Shown one piece after another: positions 21,387 to 30,354 of a DNA stretch of 64,000 bases. Source of the DNA: an uncultured Verrucomicrobiota bacterium. Lineage in GTDB: Bacteria; Verrucomicrobiota; Verrucomicrobiia; Opitutales; Opitutaceae. The position numbers and the translations under genes are program-made. Every line of letters begins with the position of its first letter. Within the stretch, counting starts at the first letter, position 1. The stretch is from the NCBI GenBank assembly GCA_903960515.1, contig CAJCBL010000302.1, positions 28,820-92,819 on the forward strand. Direction: 5' to 3'. Below the pieces are notes generated by a model. It had not been told where the DNA came from. It ran no database searches and was given only the letters and a program-made list of their open reading frames with translations.

Positions 21387-24300
21387 ATGCCCCGGAAAAA
21401 GATCGCTGCCGCCGCGCCCAAGCGCCCACCGCTCCCCGCCTCCCCGGCGCCCGCCTCGCCCGCCCAGGATCCGACTTGCCCCGAAGCCGCCTGCGTGTCG
21501 CCCGATGCCCCTTCCCTTTGCGCGGCCGCCCCTTCGCCCCCTTCCGCTTTCCCCGCTCTCGACCCCGACTCTTTTCCTCCCCCGACCGGCTTCCCCATCG
21601 TGGGTATCGGCGCCTCCGCTGGAGGGTTGGCGGCCTTCGAGGCCTTCTTCTCCGGCATGCCGGCGGTCACCGATACTGACATGGCCTTCGTGCTGGTGCA
21701 GCACCTGGCTCCGGACCACAAAAGCATCCTCGCCGAGCTCATCCGCCGCTACACCCGCATGCAGGTCTTCGAGGTCGAGGACGGCATGGTGGTGAAACCC
21801 AACTGCGCCTACATCATCCCGCCGGGCCACGACATGGCCTTCCTCAACGGCGCCCTGCAGTTGCTGGATCCTTCCGAGCCTCGAGGCCAGCGCCTGCCCA
21901 TCGACTTCTTCTTCCGCTCCCTCGCGCAGGACCAGCATGAGCGCGCCATCGGTATCATACTTTCCGGCACCGGCAGCGACGGCACCCTGGGCGTGCGCGC
22001 CATCAAGGGCGAGGGCGGCATGGTCATGGCCCAGAACCCCGTCACCACCGAGTTCGGCGGCATGCCCCGCAGCGCCATCGCCACCGGCATGGTCGACTTC
22101 CAACTGCCTCCGGCCGAGATGCCCGCCCAGCTCGTAGCCTACGCCATCCACGCCTTCGGCAAGCCGCCCAAGCCGGGCACTGTGCAACCACCCAAGAGCG
22201 AGAACGCCCTCAAGAAGGTCTTCATCCTCCTGCGCGACCATACCGGCCACGATTTCTCCCAATACAAGCCCAGCACCATCCACCGCCGTATCGATCGGCG
22301 CATGGCCGTGCACCAGATCGAGTCGCTGGAGAGCTATGTGCGCTACCTCCAGCAGACTCCCGCCGAGGTGGAGGCGCTCTTCCGCGACCTGTTGATCGGC
22401 GTCACCAACTTCTTCCGCGACCCGGCTGTCTACACGGTGCTGGTGGAGCGGGCGATCCCAAGGCTCTTCGATGGCCGGCCCACCGGCGCTCCGGTGCGCG
22501 TGTGGTCGGCGGGCTGTTCCACCGGCGAGGAGGCCTACTCCCTCGCCATCCTGCTGGTGGAGCACATGGAGCTGCTCAAACGCAACTACGCCGTGCAGGT
22601 GTTCGCCACCGACATCGACAGCGCAGCCATCGCCTCTGCCCGCACCGGACTCTACCCGGCCAGCATCGCAGCCGACATCTCCCCCGAGCGCCTGGCTCGC
22701 TTCTTCACCCCCGAGGCCGACGGCAGCGCCTACCGCATCCACAAAAGCATCCGCGATCTGTTGATCTTCTCCGAGCAGGATGTGATCAAGGACCCGCCCT
22801 TCTCCAGGCTCGACCTGATCAGTTGCCGCAACCTGCTCATCTACATGGGCGCGGATCTGCAGAAGAAACTCATTCCGCTCTTCCACTACGCCCTGAGGCC
22901 CGGCGGCATGCTCCTCCTGGGCACCTCCGAGGGCGTGAGCGAGTTTGGCGAACTCTTCACCGTGCTCGACCGCAAGGCCAAGCTGTACTCCCGCCAGGAC
23001 GATTTCCATGGTCGCCAGCGCGCGGCCCTGGGGCGCTTCCTGCCGCTGATGGCCGAGGGCGAGGTAACGCTGCCGCGCGGCAGCACCAAACCGGCAGGCC
23101 CCGGCGGCAAGTCGCTGCGCGAGCTCACTGAGCAAGCGTTGCTGGCACACGTCGTGGCCACCGGCGCGCTGGTCAATGCCCACGGCGACATCCTTTACCT
23201 CTACGGCCGTACCGGGATGTTCCTGGAGCCGGCCCCGGGCGAGGCAGGCATCAACAACATCCTCAAGATGGCCCGCCAAGGACTGCGCCGTGAACTCGCC
23301 ACTCTCCTGCGCGAAGCGGCCACCAGCAAGGACACTGTGCACTGTCCGGGCGTGAGCGTGAAGACCAACGGCCACTTTACCCTCGTCAACCTCACGGTGC
23401 GGCCGTTGGCCAGCGGCTTGGCCGCTCAAGTCGCTGCCAGCACCGAGCCGGGCCGCAGGGCCGCCCCGGGCGAATCGCCGCTCTATCTGGTGATCATGGA
23501 GGAGATACCCGCCTCGGCCGGGGCCGCAGCGGGCCAAGGCGAAGCCCTACCGGGCCCGAAGGGCGCTCGCACTTTGCCCGGCCCCGATTCCGATGCCGGC
23601 GTGGCCGCGCTCAAGCAGGAGCTGCACGCCAAGGAGGAATACCTCCAGAGCCTCAACGAGGAGCTGGAGAGCTCCTCCGAAGAGCTCAAATCCTCCAACG
23701 AGGAGATGCAGTCCGTAAACGAGGAGCTCCAGTCCACCAACGAGGAACTGGAGACATCCAAGGAGGAGCTGCAGTCGGTTAACGAGGAACTGGCCACAGT
23801 AAACACCGAGCTGCAGACTAAGGTGGCCGACCTCACGCGTGCCAACAACGACATGAACAACCTGCTCGCCGGCACCGGCATCGGCACCGTGTTTGTGGAC
23901 CACCAGTTGAGCATCCTGCGCTTCACCCCTGCCGCCAGCCAGATCATCAATCTGATCTTGAGCGACGTGGGCCGCCCCGTGTCCCATCTGGTCTCCAATC
24001 TGGTGGGCTACGACCGCCTGGTTCTCGACGTGCAATCGGTGCTCGACACCCTGGTAGCCAAGGAGGTGACCGTGCAGACTCGGGATGGCCGCTGGTACAC
24101 GATGCGTATCCTGCCCTACCGCACTCTGGATAACATGATCGAGGGTGCGGTGATCACCTTCGTGGATATCACCGAGATGCATCAATCGCAGGAGGCTCTG
24201 CGCAAGGCCAACGAGGGGCTGCGCCTGGCGGTGGTAGTGCGCGATGCCAGCGATGCCATCACCGTGCAGGACCTGGAGGGGCGCACCATCGCCTGGAATC

Positions 24301-24578
24301 CGGGCGCGGCACGCCTCTACGGCTGGAGCGAGCCTGAGGCCCTCGTGCTCAACGTGAGCGACCGCATCCCGGAGGCGCTGAGGGAAGGGGCGCTCGCCAA
24401 GCTGCGCCACCTCGCCCGGGCGGAGGTACTGGAGCCGTATCGCACCCAACGCCTCACCAAGGCGGGTGCCGTGGTGGAGGTATCGATCACCTCCACCGCG
24501 CTGGTCAACGAAGCCGGCCAGTGCTACGCGATCGCGACTACGGAAAGGGTTCTAGAAACAAGGAGGGTGCATCCATGA
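21387..24578 (+). CDS. CheB-CheR fusion with coiled coil and PAS domains (chemotaxis methylesterase/methyltransferase type sensor)
   Basis: GIGASAGGLAAFEAFF...LSGTGSDGTLG (CheB); LLIGVTNFFRDP...RVWSAGCSTGEEAYSLA (CheR); NEELESSSEELKSSNEEMQSVNEELQSTNEEL coiled coil; two PAS-like segments. Confidence 0.93.
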   Translation: MPRKKIAAAAPKRPPLPASPAPASPAQDPTCPEAACVSPDAPSLCAAAPSPPSAFPALDPDSFPPPTGFPIVGIGASAGGLAAFEAFFSGMPAVTDTDMAFVLVQHLAPDHKSILAELIRRYTRMQVFEVEDGMVVKPNCAYIIPPGHDMAFLNGALQLLDPSEPRGQRLPIDFFFRSLAQDQHERAIGIILSGTGSDGTLGVRAIKGEGGMVMAQNPVTTEFGGMPRSAIATGMVDFQLPPAEMPAQLVAYAIHAFGKPPKPGTVQPPKSENALKKVFILLRDHTGHDFSQYKPSTIHRRIDRRMAVHQIESLESYVRYLQQTPAEVEALFRDLLIGVTNFFRDPAVYTVLVERAIPRLFDGRPTGAPVRVWSAGCSTGEEAYSLAILLVEHMELLKRNYAVQVFATDIDSAAIASARTGLYPASIAADISPERLARFFTPEADGSAYRIHKSIRDLLIFSEQDVIKDPPFSRLDLISCRNLLIYMGADLQKKLIPLFHYALRPGGMLLLGTSEGVSEFGELFTVLDRKAKLYSRQDDFHGRQRAALGRFLPLMAEGEVTLPRGSTKPAGPGGKSLRELTEQALLAHVVATGALVNAHGDILYLYGRTGMFLEPAPGEAGINNILKMARQGLRRELATLLREAATSKDTVHCPGVSVKTNGHFTLVNLTVRPLASGLAAQVAASTEPGRRAAPGESPLYLVIMEEIPASAGAAAGQGEALPGPKGARTLPGPDSDAGVAALKQELHAKEEYLQSLNEELESSSEELKSSNEEMQSVNEELQSTNEELETSKEELQSVNEELATVNTELQTKVADLTRANNDMNNLLAGTGIGTVFVDHQLSILRFTPAASQIINLILSDVGRPVSHLVSNLVGYDRLVLDVQSVLDTLVAKEVTVQTRDGRWYTMRILPYRTLDNMIEGAVITFVDITEMHQSQEALRKANEGLRLAVVVRDASDAITVQDLEGRTIAWNPGAARLYGWSEPEALVLNVSDRIPEALREGALAKLRHLARAEVLEPYRTQRLTKAGAVVEVSITSTALVNEAGQCYAIATTERVLETRRVHP

Positions 24579-26539
24579 AACCAGAAACCGGGCACGAGTC
24601 GGACAGGTCCGACCAGTCAGCCCTGTCGGACCCGTCCGACTCGTCCCACGCCCGCACCGCGGAACTGCGCCGGCGGGCAGAGGCCCTCGCCGGTGAACTT
24701 GCGGCTGCAGCTACCGCTGCCCCCCTCTCTCCGGAGGCCATGCAACGGGTGCTCCACGAACTGCGCGTCCACCAGATCGAGTTGGAAATGCAAAACGAGG
24801 AACTGCGCCGAACGCAGGAGGCGCTGGATGCATCCCGGGAGCGCTATTTCGACCTCTACGACTTGGCTCCCGTGGGCTACCTCACCGTGGGCGAGAAAGG
24901 GGTGATCCTGGAGGCCAACCTTGCAGCCGCCACCCTGCTGGGGGTGCCCCGTGGCGCGCTGGTCAACAGGGGGATGTTCTCCCAGTTCATCGCCACGGAG
25001 GACTTGGATAGCTACTACCTGCATCGCAACCGCCTGTTTGCCACCGGCCAGCCCCAGTCGTGGGAGGCACGTATGGTGGATATAACAGGCACGATTTTTT
25101 GGGCCCATCTGGCTGCGACCGCCGCCACCGATTCCACGAAGGGGATCCCTCAGGCGAAGCCTGAGCTAGAACAACAGCCCGAGCAGGGCGCGCCGGGTAG
25201 GCGGCGAGTGTGCCGGGTGGTGATTAGCGACATCACCGAACGCAAGCTGGTGGAGGCGGAGAAGGAGCGGCTGGAGTCCGAGAAACGCCAGTTGCGCAAG
25301 GCCGAAAGCCTCACCTGCATGGCCGGTGCGATCGCCCACAACTTCAACAATCTCCTACAGGGCGTGATGATGGGGCTGGAACTGGCCAAGGGCGATGTGC
25401 TCAGGCTGGAAAGCCCCGACGAAAGCCTAGACTTGGCCATGCAGTCGGCACGCAAGGCCGCCCGAGTCAGCGGCATGATGCTCACCTACCTCGGGCAGAC
25501 CACAGGCAAGCGAGAGAGGCTGGATCTGGCCGAAGTATGCCGGCAGAGCCTGCCTTTATTGAGAGCAGAATTACCGACGGCCTTCGATCCTACAGGAGAG
25601 CCCGGAGCAGGGCGGGCGGCGGTGCTGTTGGCGGCCGAGCTGCCCAGCCCCGGACCGGCGGTAGTGGCCGATTCCGGGCAGATCCAGCAGATCCTTTCCA
25701 GCCTGCTGGAGAACGCCTGGGAATCCATGGGAGCGGCAGGGGGCAGCGTGCGACTGAGCGTAAAGTCGGTAGAGGCGGCGGCGCTGCCGGTGACCAACCG
25801 TTTCCCCCTCGACTACCGGCCAAAGAGCGGCGCCTATGCGTGTATCGAGGTGGCGGACATAGGGTGCGGGATCTCGCGCCAGGACATGGAGAAGCTCTTC
25901 GATCCGTTCTTCACGCGAAAGTTTACCGGCCGCGGGCTGGGGTTGTCGGTGGTGCTGGGGATTGTGCGCGCCCATGGGGGGGCCATCGCTGTGGAGAGCG
26001 AACTGGGCCGAGGCAGCGTTTTCAGGGTGTATTTGCCGGTGGCGGGTAAAGCCGTAGGCCGGGTGGCGGTGGCCGGAGGCCTCGCACCGGTCGAGGGCTC
26101 GGGGCATGTGTCGGAGGCGGCAGCGGCTGCCGCGCTGGAGCACCGCGGCACTGTATTGGTGGTGGAGGACGATTCAGTGGAACGCAAAGCGACGGCGCTG
26201 GTGCTCAAGCGGGCCGGGTTTGGCGTGCTGGTGGCGGAGGACGGGGTGGCTGGCGTGGAGGTATTCCGGCAGTACGCCGAGCAGATCCGCTGTGTGCTGT
26301 GCGATGTGGCCCTGCCCCGGCTGGGCGGCTGGGAGACGATGGAGGCAGTGCGCAAGCTCTCCCCCGAAGTCCCGGTGATATTGACCAGTGGTTACAGCGA
26401 AGCGCAGACGCGGGAGCTGGCGAAGGTAAGCGCCGAGCCGCCGGAGGCCTTTCTGCGCAAGCCCTATGGGGCGGCGGTGCTGGTGGAGGTGGTCGGGCAA
26501 GCTCTGGCCCGGCAGCAGGAGCAGAAGAAGGCTTGGTGA
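24575..26539 (+). CDS. PAS-containing hybrid histidine kinase with C-terminal receiver domain
   Basis: AIAHNFNNLLQGV (HisKA-like H box), ADIGCGISRQDMEKLFDPFFTRKFTGRGLGLSVV (HATPase), VLVVEDDSVERKATALVL...LCDVALPRLGG (REC). Confidence 0.9.
   Translation: MKPETGHESDRSDQSALSDPSDSSHARTAELRRRAEALAGELAAAATAAPLSPEAMQRVLHELRVHQIELEMQNEELRRTQEALDASRERYFDLYDLAPVGYLTVGEKGVILEANLAAATLLGVPRGALVNRGMFSQFIATEDLDSYYLHRNRLFATGQPQSWEARMVDITGTIFWAHLAATAATDSTKGIPQAKPELEQQPEQGAPGRRRVCRVVISDITERKLVEAEKERLESEKRQLRKAESLTCMAGAIAHNFNNLLQGVMMGLELAKGDVLRLESPDESLDLAMQSARKAARVSGMMLTYLGQTTGKRERLDLAEVCRQSLPLLRAELPTAFDPTGEPGAGRAAVLLAAELPSPGPAVVADSGQIQQILSSLLENAWESMGAAGGSVRLSVKSVEAAALPVTNRFPLDYRPKSGAYACIEVADIGCGISRQDMEKLFDPFFTRKFTGRGLGLSVVLGIVRAHGGAIAVESELGRGSVFRVYLPVAGKAVGRVAVAGGLAPVEGSGHVSEAAAAAALEHRGTVLVVEDDSVERKATALVLKRAGFGVLVAEDGVAGVEVFRQYAEQIRCVLCDVALPRLGGWETMEAVRKLSPEVPVILTSGYSEAQTRELAKVSAEPPEAFLRKPYGAAVLVEVVGQALARQQEQKKAW
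24598..24651. repeat. In-frame 9-bp minisatellite encoding an SDx tripeptide repeat
   Basis: GTCGGACAG GTCCGACCA GTCAGCCCT GTCGGACCC GTCCGACTC GTCCCACGC; related to 20039-20105. Confidence 0.85.
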
Positions 26540-26700
26540 CGAAGCCGGAGAGCCGGGACCGGTATGGGCGAAAGCCGAAGGCTGAGCGCAGACCGAGGAA
26601 TGGGAAAGTGGAGCTCGTCCGCGCAGCTTCCCCTCCCCCGCAGCTCCGGCAGCCCCGGCAGCAATTCGCCGCCCCCCCCTCCCCTCGGGGCAACACCTTC

Positions 26701-27830
26701 CGCAAGAGACGAAAATCCCCCGGGAAATCGGATCGAGCGCAACCGTTTGGGTTCACGACCGTGAGGGCAAACGGTTTTGGAAGTGCCCACTCTTTTCATA
26801 CATGCCCCGCACCCAGGCTTCCCCCGGCTCCGGATAGCCTCCGGATGCTATGGTCCGCGGCCGCGGATGATAGCATCCCGGAGCATTCCCACCTTCCACC
26901 CGCACCACATCCCTGCCCCGGCAGCAATTCGCCGTTCCCCCACTCGGGGCCACACGTCGCTCAAGAGACGAAATCCCAGAAAGCGGATCGCGCGCAACCG
27001 TTCGGGCTCACGACCGTGAGGGCAAACGGTTTTGGTAGTGCCGAAGGGTGGGCATTCCGAGTGGGGAGAAATCCCCCAGAAACGGATCGTGTCAGCACAT
27101 CGCCCCCCGCGCACATTTCCAGGGGCGCACACACGGCACTGAATTACCTCCGGATGCTATCGTCCGCGGCCGCGAACGATAGCATCCGGAAGCAATTCCC
27201 GATCAGCACCGCCCCTGTGAGCGGCCAGTACCGCAAGTCGTCCCCTAATCACCACTTCCATTCGCCGTTTCCACTTCGTCCCCGGCAACACGTCGGGCGC
27301 GAAGAATTTCCCCAGAAAACGAGTCGCCCCCCAACCGTTTGGGTTCACGACCGTGAGGGTAAACGGTTTTGGTAGTGTAGGGTCGGTGGCGTTCCGCGAG
27401 GAGAAATCCCCGTCACAGCGGGTCGTTCGCGCAACCGTTTGGGCTCACGACCGTGAGCGCAAACGGTCTAGGATGCACCCACTATTTCCGTACACTCCCC
27501 GCACCCAGGCTTCCCCCGTCTCCGGATAACCTCCGGATGCTATGGTCCGCGGCCGCGGATGATAGCATCCCGGAGCATTCCCGCCCTCCACCCGCACCGC
27601 ATCCCTGCCCCGGCAGCAATTCGCCGTTCCCCCACTCGGGGCCACTCCTCGCTCAAGTGCCGAAAATCCCCAGAAAGCGGATCGCGCGCAACCGTTTGGG
27701 CTCACGACCGTGAGGTTAAACGGTTTTGTTAGTGTAGCGTCGGTTGCGTTCCGCGAGGAGAAATCCCCGTCACAGCGGGTCATTCGCGCAACCGTTTGGG
27801 TTCACGGCCGTGAGGGCAAACGGTTTTTGT
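26701..27830. repeat. Composite array of two palindrome families (A: AACCGTTTGGGYTCACGACCGTGAGGGCAAACGGTT, six copies; B: TCCGGATGCTATSGTCCGCGGCCGCGGAYGATAGCATCCGGA, three copies)
   Basis: A copies start at 26741, 26996, 27333, 27433, 27690, 27790; B copies at 26840, 27149, 27532; intervening sequence also partly duplicated. Confidence 0.93.
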
Positions 27831-27872
27831 AGTGCCGGCCCCGGGGCGTGGTAAGCTCCCGATTTCGGGAAA

Positions 27873-28571
27873 TCAGGCGCTCTTGCGGAGCTCTTCCACA
27901 GCGCGTTTCTCCACCGCTCTCCACTGTCTCCATTCCGCCGCTGGCACACCCGCCTCGTGCAGTTTCACTCGGGCGCGACTCAGCGCTGCGGCGAGATACT
28001 GGCGGTAGTCGTAGTCGCTGCCGTGGGCGCTGCGCTCCATTGCGGCCAGATCAAAATAGGGAGCCGCCACGGGAGGAGCCACCGCGATGGCAGCCTTGGG
28101 CGTAACTGCTGGCGCGCTGAAGATACGCGGCGGCACTGCCGGAACTGAAGGAGTGGCAGGGGCAACCGCCGAAACTGGGGCAACCGCCGCAATGGGTGCA
28201 ACAGGCGATACCGATCGAGCCGGAGTCGCCGGCTTAGCGGGCACCGCAAGTGCAACCGGCGCTACCCGAAGAACTGGTCCCACTGACGGCCCAGAAGGTG
28301 CCAGTGTCGCCACGGGCAGGGCCGCGCCCTCATTTGTGCCCGCAAGCCATTGGGGGGCCACGCCCAGCGCCTTCGCCAGCGCCTCCACTTCGCTCCATTC
28401 GGCGTCGGCATAGCCCGCCTCCAGCCGGGAGATACGGCTGGCCTTGCAGTCCGCCAACCCACTTGTCCGCGCCTTCTCGGCCAAACCAGTCTGCGATAGT
28501 GCCGGCTGAAAGCCTCGGCGCGCCTGGGCCAAGCGTTCAGCGATTCTGAATTTCTTCGTGGGGTATGCCAT
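27873..28571 (-). CDS. XRE-family helix-turn-helix protein with Ala/Pro/Val-rich linker
   Basis: RIAERLAQARRGFQPALSQTGLAEKARTSGLADCKASRISRLEAGYADAEWSEVEALAKALGVAPQWLAG. Confidence 0.75.
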   Translation of the reverse strand: MAYPTKKFRIAERLAQARRGFQPALSQTGLAEKARTSGLADCKASRISRLEAGYADAEWSEVEALAKALGVAPQWLAGTNEGAALPVATLAPSGPSVGPVLRVAPVALAVPAKPATPARSVSPVAPIAAVAPVSAVAPATPSVPAVPPRIFSAPAVTPKAAIAVAPPVAAPYFDLAAMERSAHGSDYDYRQYLAAALSRARVKLHEAGVPAAEWRQWRAVEKRAVEELRKSA

Positions 28572-28968
28572 GCCAGGAGCTGAAAACAGACTGTGTTCGG
28601 AGGAGTTGATCTGCGCTCCTCAGATCTAGAAGGCGGAATATCCCCGGGTGGCGAGGGTGTTTTCGCATTTTGGCGATTCACCTGGCGATTTGGCCGAATT
28701 GCGGCCTCCGAAGTGGCGCAACAGTGGGGCCTCAATGCCCTGCGCGATGCGCACACCAGGCTGCCCGCCCCTCCCCCTCGGGGTATTCACCCCAGCCGAC
28801 TTCTCGTACCCAACCCCAGTAGACAGGATTTGATCCCCCGATCACCCGCTTGCACTCAAGCGCCGCCTCCTCCCGCCCGAAGGGTCGCTGCGCGCCCGCC
28901 GGTCCCCCCCGGTTCAAACCCGCGCAATTCCGCCCCTTCCCTAGCCAACCGCGTCGCCCCGACCCGCC

Positions 28969-30165
28969 GTGTCCCACGATTTCGCCGCCCTCGCAGCCAA
29001 CCCTCTCTTCGTCGATCCCCAACTCGACGATACCAAGGTCCGCTCCGCCATGCCCCGCCTGCTCGCCGACTGTCAGGCCGCCGGCGTGAGCGACCTCCAC
29101 CTCAGCGCCCAGGCGCGACCCTTCGTGCGCCGTCATGGCCTGATCCACTACCTTACGGAGACTCCGCTGCCCTCCGATGTCGCCGAGGCCGCCAACCTCA
29201 CCCTGCTCGACGAGAAGCAGTTCGGCGCGCTCCAGAAGACCTCGGACCTCGAACTCGCCCTCGCGTTGGGCCCCGACCAGCGCTTCCGCGCCTGCATCAC
29301 CCTGCACAAATGGGGCGTATCCGGCGCCTACCGCATCGTGCCCCCCCGCGCCCTGCCCATGGCCGAACTCGGCTATCCCGACATCGCCGTGCTCCAGCGC
29401 CTGCTCGCCTACCACAACGGCCTCATTCTCATCACCGGGCCGGTCAACTCCGGCAAGACCGCCACCCTCACCGCCATGGTCGAGGAGGTGAACCGCTCCC
29501 GCAACGACCACATCATCACCGTAGAGGACCCGATCGAATACGTGGTAGCCTCAAAGAGCTGCAACGTCACCCAACGGCAGGTGGGCGACCACACCAAGAC
29601 CTTTGCCACCGCCCTGCGCGCCGCGCTGCGCCAGGACCCCGATGTGATGGCCATCGGCGAGCTCCGCGATCTGGAGACAATCAACATCGCCATCACCGCC
29701 GCCGAAACCGGACACCTCGTGCTGGGCACCATGCACACGGCCGACGTCACCTCCACGCTCAGCCGCCTGCTCGACGTCTTCCCTCCCTCACAACAGGCGC
29801 AGATCCGCGCGATGGTCTCGGAGTCGCTGCGGGGCATCGTCTGCCAGCGCCTCCTGCCCGCCATCGACGGCGGTACGGCCCTGGCCTGCGAGATCCTCGT
29901 GGGCAACCTGGCCGTTGGAAATCTCATCCGGGAGAACAAGCTGCAGAACCTCGCCAGCGTGCTCGAAACCGGGATGCGCGACGGGATGCTCTCGATGGAC
30001 TCCTCCGTGCTGGAGCTTTTCAAGGCCGGCCGCATCTCCGAGGAGGTCGCGCTGGCCAATATCGGCAACCGCGCCCTGCGCACCCTGCTGCAAAACACCA
30101 CTCACCCGCCCACCGAAGCCGCCGTCACCGCGCAAACCGCCCGCAAGCGTTTCGGGCTCTTCTAA
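28969..30165 (+). CDS. PilT/PilU-like type IV pilus retraction ATPase
   Basis: GLILITGPVNSGKTATLTAM, HIITVEDPIEYV, DPDVMAIGELRDLETI; GTG start. Confidence 0.88.
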   Translation: MSHDFAALAANPLFVDPQLDDTKVRSAMPRLLADCQAAGVSDLHLSAQARPFVRRHGLIHYLTETPLPSDVAEAANLTLLDEKQFGALQKTSDLELALALGPDQRFRACITLHKWGVSGAYRIVPPRALPMAELGYPDIAVLQRLLAYHNGLILITGPVNSGKTATLTAMVEEVNRSRNDHIITVEDPIEYVVASKSCNVTQRQVGDHTKTFATALRAALRQDPDVMAIGELRDLETINIAITAAETGHLVLGTMHTADVTSTLSRLLDVFPPSQQAQIRAMVSESLRGIVCQRLLPAIDGGTALACEILVGNLAVGNLIRENKLQNLASVLETGMRDGMLSMDSSVLELFKAGRISEEVALANIGNRALRTLLQNTTHPPTEAAVTAQTARKRFGLF

Positions 30166-30181
30166 ACCGTAACCAATCTAT

Positions 30182-30238
30182 GGCAGCAGCGTGCTTGCAC
30201 GCGATGCCCGGCGTCGGCCCAGTGCCAGCACGCGCCCA
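30182..30238. repeat. REPIN-like element (diverged)
   Basis: GCAGCAGCGTGCTTGCACGCGATGCCCGG...AGTGCCAGCACGCGCCC. Confidence 0.6.
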
Positions 30239-30354
30239 GCCCCCGAGTCGCTCGCCCCTAGCCCCGCCTTCCGGTCTCCGCATTCCGAATTCCGCCTTCC
30301 GCACTCCGGTCTCCGCCCTTCCGCACTCCGCCTTCCGAATTCCGCATTTCCCCG

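Noticed and set aside
21267-23537. 756-aa minus-strand ORF opposite the CheB/CheR gene
   Set aside because: Shadow ORF; the + strand product has clear domains
26299-27375. 358-aa ORF through the palindrome array (repeated RAQPFGFTTVRANGFGSA)
   Set aside because: Peptide repeat is a by-product of the DNA palindrome; equal-quality ORFs occur in other frames and on the other strand
26741-27825. CRISPR array
   Set aside because: Intervening sequences are themselves conserved and unequal in length, repeats are long nested palindromes, and no cas genes are present in the window
26741-27825. Integron attC sites
   Set aside because: Arms do not fit R''/R' (RYYYAAC...GTTRRRY) pairing, no cassette ORFs between them and no integrase in the window
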